A DNA stretch of 64,000 nt from Limimaricola sp. (GTDB lineage: Bacteria > Pseudomonadota > Alphaproteobacteria > Rhodobacterales > Rhodobacteraceae), in the NCBI RefSeq assembly GCF_016125575.1, contig NZ_WGLM01000007.1:1-64000 (forward strand), given 5' to 3'. A program made the position numbers and the translations under genes. Below the pieces are notes generated by a model. That model was given only the letters and a program-made list of their open reading frames with translations. It was not told the origin of the DNA and did no database searches. This document shows positions 18,153-26,575 of the stretch, piece after piece. The first letter of the stretch is position 1; each line of letters begins with the position of its first letter.

Positions 18153-18331
18153 AGGTGTGGAACGAGGGACAGTGAACCGAGGACGCGCAGGTTCCAACGC
18201 GCGCCCTCACGTGACAATTTAGACACTCGCCTTGAGAAAAGAAGAGGGTGTGACAGATTCGTGATTGATCTGCTTTCGCCGGCAAAAAGCCGCTCGGTCG
18301 AAAACCTCCTCATCCTCCGCATCACCCTGGC

Positions 18332-19108
18332 CTACCCCCGTGCGGCATAAAGCGCGACCGCCGCCGCATTCGAGACGTTGAGCGAGCCGAATCCCCCCGC
18401 GGCCGGGATCCGGACCAGAGCGTCGCACGTGTCGCGCGACCGTTCGCGCAGCCCCGGCCCCTCGGCCCCCATGACCAGCGCAACGGGCCGGTTGCGGCGG
18501 CCCTCCAGCGCCTGCTCGATCGTCTGTTCCGCCTCACCGTCGAGGCCCAGCACGACAAATCCCATCGCCTTGAGCTCTTCCATCGTGTCGGCAAGGTTGC
18601 GCACCCGGACGTAAGGTTGCCGTTCCAATGCCCCGCTGGCGGTCTTGGCCAGCGCCCCGGTTTCGGGCGCGGAATGGCGCTGCACGCCAACCACCGCACG
18701 GGCACCGAACACCTCGGCGGAGCGCAGGATCGCGCCAACGTTATGCGGGTCGGTCACACGGTCAAGCAGCACGATCCGCGGCGGCATCGGACCCGGACCA
18801 AGCGCGATATCCTCGATCTTGCCCCAGTCCAGCGGCTTGACCTCCAGCGCCGCTCCCTGATGGACAGAGCCGGGGTCAAGCGGCACCGGGAACTTGCGCG
18901 CATCCGCGATCTCGGGCGTCATGCCGCTGGCGGCCACCGCATCGGCCAGCTTGTCGGCGGCGTTTTGTGTCAGCACCAGCCGCAGCCGCGTGCGGCGCGG
19001 GTTCATCAGCGCGTCGCGCACCGCGTGCAGCCCGAAAAGCCACAGCGTTTCGGCCGCCGCCGCGCGCCGGGCCTGTTCCTTTTCGATGACCCATTTGGGC
19101 TTCTGCAT
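18332..19108 (-). CDS. rlmB: RlmB-type TrmH/SpoU rRNA 2'-O-methyltransferase
   Basis: A 258-residue SPOUT methyltransferase. The N-terminal substrate-binding part contains LWLFGLHAVRDALMNP. The three SPOUT motifs follow: VLLDRVTDPHNVGAILRSAEVFGA, ALVMGAEGPGLRE, and IPAAGGFGSLNVSNAAAVALY. Family members methylate the 2'-O of a guanosine in 23S rRNA (G2251 in E. coli for RlmB); the exact target here is inferred. The start is ATG at 19108. It lies divergent from tRNA-Tyr. Confidence 0.87.
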   Translation of the reverse strand: MQKPKWVIEKEQARRAAAAETLWLFGLHAVRDALMNPRRTRLRLVLTQNAADKLADAVAASGMTPEIADARKFPVPLDPGSVHQGAALEVKPLDWGKIEDIALGPGPMPPRIVLLDRVTDPHNVGAILRSAEVFGARAVVGVQRHSAPETGALAKTASGALERQPYVRVRNLADTMEELKAMGFVVLGLDGEAEQTIEQALEGRRNRPVALVMGAEGPGLRERSRDTCDALVRIPAAGGFGSLNVSNAAAVALYAARG

Positions 19109-19210
19109 CGGGCCGATCTCCTTGTCATCCGCCCCCTTGATGGGCCGTGCCGCGGTCAAGCGCAAGCCGCGGCGCACCGGCCGCCCCGGGCGGGGATTTT
19201 CCTGTTGACG

Positions 19211-19234
19211 CCTTCTGACCCCCCGAGTATCCAG
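19211..19234 (-). repeat. Degenerate intergenic repeat, copy F
   Basis: On the minus strand GGATACTCGGGGGGTCAGAAGG matches the core of the other copies, but the downstream hairpin is poor. It lies about 40 nt upstream of tRNA-Tyr. Confidence 0.4.
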
Positions 19235-19273
19235 CGCCACGTCTCGCGCCCCCCTCGGGCCGGCGCGCAGGAT

Positions 19274-19357
19274 GGGCGACGAGCTGCAAGGTGCGGCAGC
19301 GGACTGTAACTCCGCCGGGGAGACCCACGCCTGGTTCGATTCCAGGGTCGCCCACCA
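19274..19357 (+). tRNA. tRNA-Tyr (GUA anticodon)
   Basis: It folds as a class II tRNA. The acceptor arms GGGCGAC (19274-19280) and GTCGCCC (19347-19353) pair in all seven positions. The D stem is GCTGC/GCAGC. The anticodon arm GCGGA-CTGTAAC-TCCGC gives GUA. The long variable arm has a GGG-GAGA-CCC hairpin, and the T arm is CCTGG-TTCGATT-CCAGG. Discriminator A and an encoded CCA end follow. Confidence 0.93.
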
Positions 19358-19398
19358 CTGCCCCGCAAATGAGTGTCGTCTGACCGCGAGGGACTTCA

Positions 19399-20319
19399 AT
19401 GGGCCCGACTGTCACCGCTACCCCCGCTACCGGCACGCCCGATCGTGGTGCCACAATTGCCTACGCGCTGATTGCACTGCTGGGCTGCGCGCTGTGGCTG
19501 GTCTCGACGCGCTATCCCGGGCACATGCCGGTCATCGGGCCCTACGAATTTTCATGGCCGATCTATCTTTGCGTGACACTGTCAGGCCTCTGGTTTCAGC
19601 GCGGCCTTGGGCGGCTGGCCCCGGCCTCACGGCCCGGATGGCTGCGGCAGGTGGCGTTCTGGGCGGGTCTCGCAGTGATCTGGATCGCCACGCAGACCGG
19701 GTTCGAATACCTCGCGCAGCGGATGTTCTTCATCAACCGCATCCAGCATGTCGGCATGCACCATGTCGGCCCGCTGCTGCTGGCCGTCAGCGCCGGCGGC
19801 CCGGCGATCATGGCCGGCGCGCCGGCGTGGCTGGTCAGGATTGTCGCAGCGCGTCCGGTAGCGGCCGCTTACCGCGTGCTGCAACAGCCCGTTCTGGCCG
19901 CGGTCCTTTTCGTGGGCCTGTTCTGGTTCTGGCTGATCCCGCCGGTGCATTTTCAGGCCATGCTGGACCCGCGGCTTTACGCGCTGATGAACGCCTCGAT
20001 GATCGTCGACGGCATCCTGTTCTGGGCGCTGGTGCTTGATACCCGGCCCGCGCCGCCCGCGCGCGTGCGGTTCGGCTATCGCGCGGCGCTGGCTGTGGCG
20101 GTGATGTTCCCGCAGATGATCCTTGGCGCGCTGATCACCTTCGCCACGACCGATCTCTTTCCCTACTACGCCTATTGCGGGCGCTATTTTGCCTCGGTCA
20201 GCGCGGTGGCCGACCAGCAGATCGGCGGCATCGTGATCTGGATCCCTCCCGCGATGATGAGCGTGATCGCCCTGCTGGCCGTGCTGGGCAACATGCGCCG
20301 CGCGGGGGCCGACCTTTAG
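19399..20319 (+). CDS. CtaG-type (caa3_CtaG) cytochrome c oxidase assembly membrane protein
   Basis: A 306-residue protein with about seven transmembrane segments. The block FFINRIQHVGMHHVGPLLLAVSA holds the histidine cluster typical of the caa3_CtaG family, and MIVDGILFWALVLD and MFPQMILGALITF are further conserved segments. Members assist copper insertion into haem-copper oxidases. It is convergent with a SCO gene and sits in a copper cluster, which supports the call. It is unrelated in sequence to Cox11-type CtaG. Confidence 0.85.
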   Translation: MGPTVTATPATGTPDRGATIAYALIALLGCALWLVSTRYPGHMPVIGPYEFSWPIYLCVTLSGLWFQRGLGRLAPASRPGWLRQVAFWAGLAVIWIATQTGFEYLAQRMFFINRIQHVGMHHVGPLLLAVSAGGPAIMAGAPAWLVRIVAARPVAAAYRVLQQPVLAAVLFVGLFWFWLIPPVHFQAMLDPRLYALMNASMIVDGILFWALVLDTRPAPPARVRFGYRAALAVAVMFPQMILGALITFATTDLFPYYAYCGRYFASVSAVADQQIGGIVIWIPPAMMSVIALLAVLGNMRRAGADL

Positions 20320-20930
20320 GCCATCGCGGCGATGCGGCGCACGTCGCCCGCGGCGCCGTCGATATCGGCCGTGGCGTCGGCGAATTCCGTCCAGATCACC
20401 CGCGCCTTGCCCTGCCCGTCGAAGACATAAACGGTCTTGCCATGTGACACCGCGTAATCCGTCGCGCCCGGCGCGTGCGGCGCTACCTTGTAGGTCACGC
20501 GGTAGCGCCGGGTGACATCGGCCAACTGGTCGGGCGTGCCGATCAGCCCCGTCGCGCGGGGCGTGAAGGCCGCGACGAACTGCGACAGGGCCGCGGGCGT
20601 GTCGCGGTCGGGGTCCACGGTCACGAAAAGAACGGACAGCTTCGCGGCATCGCCGCCCAGCTTGTCGGTCAGCGCGACCATGTTGGCCAACGTCAGCGGG
20701 CAGATGTCGGGGCAATAGGTATAGCCGAAGAATAGCGCCACGACCTGCCCGCGAAAATCGTCCTGGGTCAGGCCCTTGCCGTCACGCGCGCGGCTGAGGG
20801 AAAAGCGCAGGTCGGGCAGCGCGCCCGACACGTCGGTGCCGTACCAGTCCTGCGGCTTGCAGCCCGCAAGCGCCAGCGCGCCACCGCCCAGCAGCGCCAG
20901 CGCGGCCCGGCGGCTGGGCCCCTCAGACAT
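20316..20930 (-). CDS. SCO1/SenC/PrrC-type copper chaperone, lipoprotein
   Basis: A 204-residue thioredoxin-fold protein. The N-terminus carries twin arginines and a lipobox LALAGC, so it is membrane-anchored in the periplasm. The copper ligands are in GYTYCPDICPLTLANM (CxxxC) and the distal His in YAVSHGKTVYVFD. It loads the CuA site of cytochrome c oxidase. The C-terminus overlaps the ctaG stop by four bases. Confidence 0.92.
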   Translation of the reverse strand: MSEGPSRRAALALLGGGALALAGCKPQDWYGTDVSGALPDLRFSLSRARDGKGLTQDDFRGQVVALFFGYTYCPDICPLTLANMVALTDKLGGDAAKLSVLFVTVDPDRDTPAALSQFVAAFTPRATGLIGTPDQLADVTRRYRVTYKVAPHAPGATDYAVSHGKTVYVFDGQGKARVIWTEFADATADIDGAAGDVRRIAAMA

Positions 20931-21093
20931 GGCCGTAGGCGACCAGCACCGCCACCCCGACCGCGCCCGCGAGAAAGACCAGCGCCACGCCCACCAGCAC
21001 CAGCGCCAGAGTACGGTTCGAGGCGCGGGTATCGGCGCGCATCTCGGTCGCGGTGCGGGGGGCCGCCTCGGCGGTGGTGTCGGTCTCGGTCAT
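20923..21093 (-). CDS. Small single-pass membrane protein (56 residues)
   Basis: An open frame MTETDTTAEAAPRTATEMRA followed by an arginine-containing turn and one hydrophobic helix (LALVLVGVALVFLAGAVGVAVLVAYG). Its stop overlaps the start region of the SCO gene by eight bases, and the PCuAC gene lies 24 bases upstream, so all three are probably translated from one mRNA. The coupling makes it a likely real gene. The function is unknown; a small oxidase-assembly partner is a guess from context. Confidence 0.6.
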   Translation of the reverse strand: MTETDTTAEAAPRTATEMRADTRASNRTLALVLVGVALVFLAGAVGVAVLVAYGHV

Positions 21094-21117
21094 CTCAGGG
21101 CTCTCCGGGTGTTGGGT

Positions 21118-21576
21118 TCAGCCGCCGGGGCCGCGCGCGGTGGCGGCCAGCACCGGCACCTCGACATCCAGCGTGCCGCCGCCCGCGAAAAGCAGCGTCA
21201 GCGGAAAGCTGGTGCCTTCCTTCAGCGGCTGGGCAAGGTTCATCAGCATGACGTGGATGCCCCCCGGCGCGATCTGCAGCGTGGCGCCCGGCGCAATCAC
21301 CAAATCACCCGCGGGGCTCATCGAGGTGGTGCCGCTGGCGTCGGTCTCGGTCTTGTGGATCATCGCCATGGCGGCGGCGGGCGTGCGTGCGCCGGTCAGC
21401 GTGACAGGCTCGGTCCCGGTATTCTTCAGCACCATGTAGGCGGCCGCGGGGCGTCCCGCGATCAGGCTGGCGCGCGCCCAGGGCGCCTCGACCGTCAGGT
21501 CGGCGACACCGGCCTTGGCCAGCGCCGGCACAAGCAGCGAAAGGGAAACAAGCAACAGGGCAAACAGGCGTTTCAT
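21118..21576 (-). CDS. PCuAC family periplasmic copper chaperone
   Basis: A 152-residue protein with a signal peptide (MKRLFALLLVSLSLLVPALA). The copper-binding methionine/histidine motif is present: MAMIHKTETDASGTTSM, then PGGIHVMLMNLAQPL (H-M-x10-M-x21-H-x-M type). PCuAC binds Cu(I) and passes it to SCO and the CuA centre. It is the first gene of the run with the small membrane protein and SCO. Confidence 0.92.
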   Translation of the reverse strand: MKRLFALLLVSLSLLVPALAKAGVADLTVEAPWARASLIAGRPAAAYMVLKNTGTEPVTLTGARTPAAAMAMIHKTETDASGTTSMSPAGDLVIAPGATLQIAPGGIHVMLMNLAQPLKEGTSFPLTLLFAGGGTLDVEVPVLAATARGPGG

Positions 21577-21659
21577 GGCAGCCTTCACGGGGTTGGTTCG
21601 ATCGGGGCGGACCGAATACCCGCAGGCGCGCAGTGTCAACCGGCAGATTGTCGCGCGGG

Positions 21660-24167
21660 TCAGGCCGGGCGATGGGCAGGCGCGGCGCGGCGGGCGGGCG
21701 CGGGGCGGTCCGGCGGCGATCCGGGTAGCGCACCCGCCCGGCGCAAGCGCAGCGCGTTCGAAACCACCAGCACGCTCGATGCCGCCATCGCCCCCGCGGC
21801 CAGCGCGGGGCTGAGCATCAGGCCGAAGGCCGGGAACAGCGCACCCGCCGCGACCGGGATCAGCACCACGTTGTAGCCGAAGGCCCAGCCGAGGTTCTGG
21901 CGGATGTTGCGCATCGTCGCGCGGCTGACGGCGGCGGCGCGCGCCACGCCGCGCAGGTCGCCCGCCATCAGCACCACGTCGGCGCTGTCGATGGCGATGT
22001 CCGTGCCGGTGCCGATGGCCAGCCCCACGTCGGCCGCGGCCAGCGCCGGGGCGTCGTTGATGCCATCGCCCACGAAGGCCACCGCGCCGAACTCGTCCTG
22101 AAGGGCCTTCAGCGCCGCGACCTTGCCCTCGGGCAGCACGTCGGAGACGACCCGGTCGATGCCCAGCCGCGCGGCCACGGCCTCGGCCGGGGCGTGGCCG
22201 TCGCCGGTGATCATCGCCACCTTCAGCCCCAGCGCGTGCAGCGCGGCGATGGCCTCGGGCGTGGTGGACCGGATGCGATCGGCGACGCTGGCCACCGCCA
22301 CCGCCTGCCCTTCGACCGCGATGAAGAGGGGCGACTGGCCCTGCGCCTCGATCTCGGCCGCGGCGGCGGCAAGGCTGTCGGTGGCGATGCCCTCCTGCGC
22401 CATCAGCCGCGCCGCGCCGACCAGCACCTTCTGCCCCTCGACCTCGGCGGCGACGCCGAAACCGGGGCGCGCGGCAAAGCCCGTGGCGGCAGGCAGGGCG
22501 ATGTCCCGCGCCGCGGCCGCGCGCACCAGCGCCTGGGCGACGGGATGTTCCGAGGCGGCCTCGGCCGCGGCGGCAAGCCGCAGCGCGCGGCCCTCGTCCT
22601 GCCCCGGCGCAGGCGTCAGCCGGGCCAGTTCGGGGCGCCCCTCGGTCAGCGTGCCGGTCTTGTCGAGCGCGACGGCGCGCACGCCCGCCAGCGCCTGCAA
22701 GGCATCGCCCTTGCGAAAGAGAACGCCCAGTTCCGCCGCGCGGCCCGTGCCCACCATGATCGAGGTGGGCGTGGCCAGCCCCATCGCGCAGGGGCAGGCG
22801 ATGATCAAGACCGAGACACCGGCCACCAGCGCGTGGCCCAGCACCGGCGAGGGCCCGAAGACCAGCCAGGCCAGCACCGTTGCGGCAGCGGCCGCCAGCA
22901 CGGCCGGCACGAACCACGCCGTCACGCGGTCCACCGCGCTCTGGATCGGCAGTTTCGCGCCCTGCGCCTGTTCGACCATCGCGATGATACGCGCCAGCAT
23001 CGTGTCGGCCCCCACCGCCGTTGCGGTAAAGACCAGCGTGCCGGTGCCGTTGATCGTGCCGCCCACGACCGCCGCGCCCGGCGCCTTCTCGACCGGGACC
23101 GGCTCGCCCGAGATCATGCTTTCGTCGATATAGCTTGCGCCCTCGTCGACCGTGCCGTCGACGGCCACCGTCTCGCCGGGGCGGACCTGCACCTGTTCGC
23201 CGGCGCGGATCTCGGCCACGGGCACCTCGACGAAGGCGCCATTGCGGCGCACCCGCGCGGTCTTTGGCCGCAGGTTGACCAGCCGGGCGATGGCGGCGCC
23301 CGTGCGCCCCTTCGCCCGCGCCTCGAGCGTCTTGCCCAGCAGGATCAGCGTGACGATCACGCCCGCGGCCTCGTAATAGACGGCGACGGCGCCGGGCGGC
23401 AGCAGGCCGGGCGCGAAAGTGGCCACGGTGGAATAGCCCCAGGCGGCGGAGGTGCCCAGCGCGACCAGCGCGTTCATGTCCGGCGCGCCCTTTAAGAGCC
23501 CCGGAAAGCCCTTGCGCAGGAATTGCCGTCCCGGCCAGGCCAGAACGGTGGTGATCAGCACGAATTGCAGGACCCAGAACGCCTGCTGCCCCACCGCACC
23601 GACGATCGCGTGGTGCAGCGGCGGAAAGAGGTGCCCGCCCATCTCGGCCAGGAAAACCGGCAGCGTCAGCGCGGCGGCGATGAGCGTCAGCCGGCCTTGC
23701 CGCGCGGCCTCGGCGGCCTTGCGGTCGCCCGTGGTCTCGGCCGTGGCGGCATGGCGGCGGGTGGGATAGCCGGCCGCCTCGGCCGCGGCGATAGCGCGTT
23801 CGACCGCCGCCTCGCCCCCCAGCACGTCAAGGTCGGCCCGTTCCGAGGCAAGGCTGACATGGGCCGACAGCACGCCCGGCACCGCGGCCAGCGCCCGTTC
23901 GACCCGGCCGACGCAAGAGGCGCAGGTCATTTCGGAGATGTCGAGCGTGACGTGGCGCGGCGGCGCGGGATAACCGGCCTCATTCAGCGCGGCGACGGCG
24001 CGGGGCAAGGCTCCGGGTTCGGCGGCGATGCTGGCCGTCTCATTGGCAAGATTGACGCTGACATCGCTGACACCGGGCACAGCGGCCAGCGTCCGCTCGA
24101 CCCGACGCACGCAGGAGGCGCAGGTCATCCCGTCGATTTCGAAGGTCAGCCGGTCTGCGGCACTCAT
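21660..24167 (-). CDS. copA: CopA-type Cu(I)-translocating P-type ATPase
   Basis: An 835-residue P1B ATPase. Two N-terminal heavy-metal domains each carry MTCASC. Further motifs are SGEPVPVEK (actuator), CPCAMGLATPTS in the sixth transmembrane helix, DKTGTLTEG (phosphorylated Asp), SEHP, and GDGINDAPALAAADVG. It exports Cu(I) from the cytoplasm for detoxification or for oxidase maturation. ATG 24167 is preferred over 24179 because GGAG lies at the right distance. It is divergent from copZ. Confidence 0.95.
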   Translation of the reverse strand: MSAADRLTFEIDGMTCASCVRRVERTLAAVPGVSDVSVNLANETASIAAEPGALPRAVAALNEAGYPAPPRHVTLDISEMTCASCVGRVERALAAVPGVLSAHVSLASERADLDVLGGEAAVERAIAAAEAAGYPTRRHAATAETTGDRKAAEAARQGRLTLIAAALTLPVFLAEMGGHLFPPLHHAIVGAVGQQAFWVLQFVLITTVLAWPGRQFLRKGFPGLLKGAPDMNALVALGTSAAWGYSTVATFAPGLLPPGAVAVYYEAAGVIVTLILLGKTLEARAKGRTGAAIARLVNLRPKTARVRRNGAFVEVPVAEIRAGEQVQVRPGETVAVDGTVDEGASYIDESMISGEPVPVEKAPGAAVVGGTINGTGTLVFTATAVGADTMLARIIAMVEQAQGAKLPIQSAVDRVTAWFVPAVLAAAAATVLAWLVFGPSPVLGHALVAGVSVLIIACPCAMGLATPTSIMVGTGRAAELGVLFRKGDALQALAGVRAVALDKTGTLTEGRPELARLTPAPGQDEGRALRLAAAAEAASEHPVAQALVRAAAARDIALPAATGFAARPGFGVAAEVEGQKVLVGAARLMAQEGIATDSLAAAAAEIEAQGQSPLFIAVEGQAVAVASVADRIRSTTPEAIAALHALGLKVAMITGDGHAPAEAVAARLGIDRVVSDVLPEGKVAALKALQDEFGAVAFVGDGINDAPALAAADVGLAIGTGTDIAIDSADVVLMAGDLRGVARAAAVSRATMRNIRQNLGWAFGYNVVLIPVAAGALFPAFGLMLSPALAAGAMAASSVLVVSNALRLRRAGALPGSPPDRPAPARRAAPAHRPA

Positions 24168-24297
24168 CACGGTCTCCATCGGATCATCGGCCCCATCGCA
24201 TCCCGCTGCGCGTCAAAGGTCAAGCCATGCCGCGATGCCGCCATGGGCGGTGTTAGAAACGATATAGGGTTTTTGAGATGTTTTTCGAGCCCACCCC

Positions 24298-24330
24298 TTG
24301 ACCTTCCCCGGGACAGGGCCCTTCTCTAGC
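24298..24330 (+). promoter_or_regulatory. Possible CueR/HmrR-type copper-responsive promoter for copZ
   Basis: TTGACCTTCCCC, a typical start of MerR-family copper promoters, is followed by GGGACAGGGCCC and a poor -10 about 19 bases from the -35. The second half-site is imperfect, so this is tentative. Confidence 0.35.
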
Positions 24331-24352
24331 CATGATTTCAAGGAGACCCGAG

Positions 24353-24553
24353 ATGACCACGTTCGTCGTTCCCGACATGAGCTGCGGCCACTGCAAGGCG
24401 GCGGTGGAAAAGGCGGTTGCAAAGCTCGATGCGCAGGCCCGCGTTACCGTCGATCTGGACACCAAGATTGTAGAGGTCGAGGGCACGCCGACGCCCGAAG
24501 CGGTGGTGGCGGCGCTGGATGCCGAAGGTTACCCGGCCAGCGTCCGCGCCTGA
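24353..24553 (+). CDS. copZ: CopZ-like copper chaperone
   Basis: A 66-residue single heavy-metal-associated domain starting MTTFVVPDMSCGHCKAAV with the CxxC copper site, then IVEVEGTPTPEAVVAALDAEGY. It binds Cu(I) in the cytoplasm and delivers it to CopA. AAGGAG precedes the ATG at 24353 with normal spacing. Confidence 0.92.
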   Translation: MTTFVVPDMSCGHCKAAVEKAVAKLDAQARVTVDLDTKIVEVEGTPTPEAVVAALDAEGYPASVRA

Positions 24554-24562
24554 CGCGCGGCG

Positions 24563-25249
24563 ATGAAAACCCTCTGCGTGATCCAGCACACCGAGGCGGA
24601 ATACCTCGGCCTGATCGAGGATCACCTTGAATCGCGCAACATCCGCTTTGCCTACAAGCGGCCCTTCACCGAGGGCGGCACGCTGCCCACCTCGCCCGAT
24701 GGCTTTGACGGGCTGGTCCTCTTGGGTGGCGGGCCCTACGGCGTGGTCAGCGGCGACCTGCTGCCCTCGCTCAGCCACGAATTGCGGCTGACGCGCGCCT
24801 TTCTTGCCGCCGGGCTGCCGGTGATTGGGCTGGAACTGGGCGCGGTGCTGCTGGCCGTAGCCGCGGGCGGCGGCGCGGCAGAGGCGCCGTTGCGCTTTGC
24901 CGTGACCGAGGCCGTCGCGCGCGCCCCCGGCCTGCTGGAGGGGCACCTGCCCGACCGTTTCCCGCTGGGCTGCTACCTGCGCGACGCGCCGGTCCTGCCT
25001 GCGGCGGCCGAGGTGCTGGCCGCCGACGCGGACGGCACGCCCCTTCTCTTTTCCATCGGCAACAGCCTTGGGTGCCTGGGTCATCCGGGGATGAAGCGCG
25101 GCATGATCGAAGACCTGATCATGGAATTCGTCGACACGCCCGACGACACCGCCGAAACCCTTGCTGCGCTGGGCCGCGCGCAGGGCGAGATTGCAGAGGC
25201 GCTAAGCCGTCTGATGGTCGGCCTCGTGGCCCATGCCCGCCTGATGTAA
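24563..25249 (+). CDS. Class I glutamine amidotransferase-like protein lacking the catalytic Cys
   Basis: A 228-residue flavodoxin-like GATase fold: MKTLCVIQHTEAEYLGLIEDHL, then DGLVLLGGGPYGVVSGD (the usual GGPM loop), then PVIGLELGAVLLA. In active enzymes this last loop reads G-x-C-x-G; here residue 91 is Glu, so glutaminase activity is unlikely. It starts nine bases after copZ but lies just ahead of the sHdr locus. It may be a binding or regulatory protein. Fold call good, function unknown. Confidence 0.7.
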   Translation: MKTLCVIQHTEAEYLGLIEDHLESRNIRFAYKRPFTEGGTLPTSPDGFDGLVLLGGGPYGVVSGDLLPSLSHELRLTRAFLAAGLPVIGLELGAVLLAVAAGGGAAEAPLRFAVTEAVARAPGLLEGHLPDRFPLGCYLRDAPVLPAAAEVLAADADGTPLLFSIGNSLGCLGHPGMKRGMIEDLIMEFVDTPDDTAETLAALGRAQGEIAEALSRLMVGLVAHARLM

Positions 25250-25267
25250 CGGGCCTGTCGCGATCTT

Positions 25268-25320
25268 CTGACAGCGGCCTGTCAGGAAATCGTTGCACAT
25301 TAGAATATTGGCATATACAG
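25268..25320 (+). promoter_or_regulatory. Candidate sHdr operon promoter/operator region
   Basis: A perfect inverted repeat CTGACAG-CGGC-CTGTCAG (25268-25285) is followed by an AT-rich patch with TTGCAC (25293) and TATACA (25314), and a small ATAT-TGGC-ATAT dyad. It is the only AT-rich stretch before dsrE3C. The repeat could equally end the preceding transcript. No experimentally defined motif was matched. Confidence 0.35.
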
Positions 25321-25357
25321 TTTTAAGGACTCAGCAGGTGGACCTTGGGAGGGGCAC

Positions 25358-25738
25358 GTGGCAAGCAAGCTTATCATCGTGATGGTCAACACGGATCCGC
25401 GAAACGGCGAGGAACTGGGTGCGCCCTTTTTTCAGGCCACCGTTGCCGCGGCGATGGATTACGAAGTTGATGTGATCTGCACCGCGACTGCGGGCCAGTT
25501 GATGAAGAAGGGCGTTGCCGAAAAGCTTTTCGTCAAGCCCGGCTCGCCCAAATCGGTCTACGACTTCATCAAGGACGCGCATGAGGCGGGAGCAAAGTTC
25601 TACTGCTGCTCGCCCAACCTCGACCTCTTTGACATGACCGCAGACGACCTGATCCCCGAATGCTCGGGCATCGTGGGCGGGGCCAAGGTGATCGAGGACA
25701 TCATGGAAAACGATGACGCGAAGGTGCTGACCTACTGA
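25358..25738 (+). CDS. dsrE3C: DsrE3C-type sulfurtransferase of the sHdr pathway
   Basis: A 126-residue DsrE-fold protein. The cysteine pair at residues 83-84 (AKFYCCSPNLDLF) matches the pair described for DsrE3C proteins of sHdr-containing bacteria. It is expected to accept sulfane sulfur in the cytoplasm and pass it along the TusA relay toward the sHdr complex. The GTG start at 25358 is preceded by GGGAGGGG. It is the first gene of the sHdr run. Confidence 0.85.
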   Translation: MASKLIIVMVNTDPRNGEELGAPFFQATVAAAMDYEVDVICTATAGQLMKKGVAEKLFVKPGSPKSVYDFIKDAHEAGAKFYCCSPNLDLFDMTADDLIPECSGIVGGAKVIEDIMENDDAKVLTY

Positions 25739-25766
25739 CAACAGGGGCATCCTTGGGAGGGGATCC

Positions 25767-26522
25767 GTGACCGCACATGCCAAGATTGCGCCACCGCCGA
25801 TCAGCGATCCGATCTCGGACAAGCCGGTGGTGCCTTACGAAAAGCTCGAAGAAATCTTCGACGACATCCGCAACCACGCGGTCTACGACAGCGAGATCCA
25901 CGGTTGCCTGAACTGCGGCATCTGCACCGCCACCTGCCCCAGCGCGCATTACTACGACTATTCCCCGCGCGAGATCGTCCAGCTTCTGTGGACCGAGAAC
26001 CTCGAAGGCATCTACGACGCGATGCAGGAAAAGATCTGGGCCTGCGCCCAGTGCTATACCTGCGCCGCGCGCTGCCCGTTCGAAAACTCACCCGGTGGTC
26101 TGGTGATGATCATGCGCGAGGTTGCCATCAAGCACGAGATGGAAAGCGCCAAGGAGGTGCTGCGCCCGTTCAGCCGCGTGCTGCTGAAGGTTGTCTCGAC
26201 CGGCAACCAGCTGGCGCCCAACATGATCACCAAGGAGGCGTTCCCCGACTGGGGGCCGAATGTCAGCCGCATCGATGCGCCGCTGATGATCCTGCGCAAG
26301 GCCATTCCGATGCCGACGATGCACACGCTGGACACCGCGTGGGTGGTGAACCTCAAGACCTCGGTCGAGCTTTACACGATCTGGGAGGCCACCGGGGTTC
26401 TCAAGCAGCTTGAAACCGTCGACCCCAACCTCTTCGACGTCGTCAGCGACGTGATGGAGGAAAAGCGGGACGAGTGGGAAGAGTGGCTGGAAGAGCAGGA
26501 AGACGAGGACGACGAGGACTGA
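25767..26522 (+). CDS. shdrC1: sHdrC1, iron-sulfur subunit of the sHdr complex
   Basis: A 251-residue HdrC-like ferredoxin. Two [4Fe-4S] motifs are seen: C47-x2-C50-x2-C53-x3-C57P and C93-x2-C96-x2-C99-x3-C103P. An unusually acidic tail (EEWLEEQEDEDDED) ends the protein. It passes electrons within the sulfur-oxidising heterodisulfide-reductase-like complex in the cytoplasm. The GTG start at 25767 is preceded by GGGAGGGGATCC. hdrB1 follows. Confidence 0.92.
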   Translation: MTAHAKIAPPPISDPISDKPVVPYEKLEEIFDDIRNHAVYDSEIHGCLNCGICTATCPSAHYYDYSPREIVQLLWTENLEGIYDAMQEKIWACAQCYTCAARCPFENSPGGLVMIMREVAIKHEMESAKEVLRPFSRVLLKVVSTGNQLAPNMITKEAFPDWGPNVSRIDAPLMILRKAIPMPTMHTLDTAWVVNLKTSVELYTIWEATGVLKQLETVDPNLFDVVSDVMEEKRDEWEEWLEEQEDEDDED

Positions 26523-26575
26523 TCGCGCGCCCCTGCCCCGGCGGGCGGCGCGGCGTTTTGGAGGAGTGACCCGAC

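Noticed and set aside
25303-25321. Sigma-54 promoter ahead of dsrE3C (TTGGCATATACAG)
   Set aside because: The -12 element does not match TTGC, so the similarity is limited to TTGGCA.
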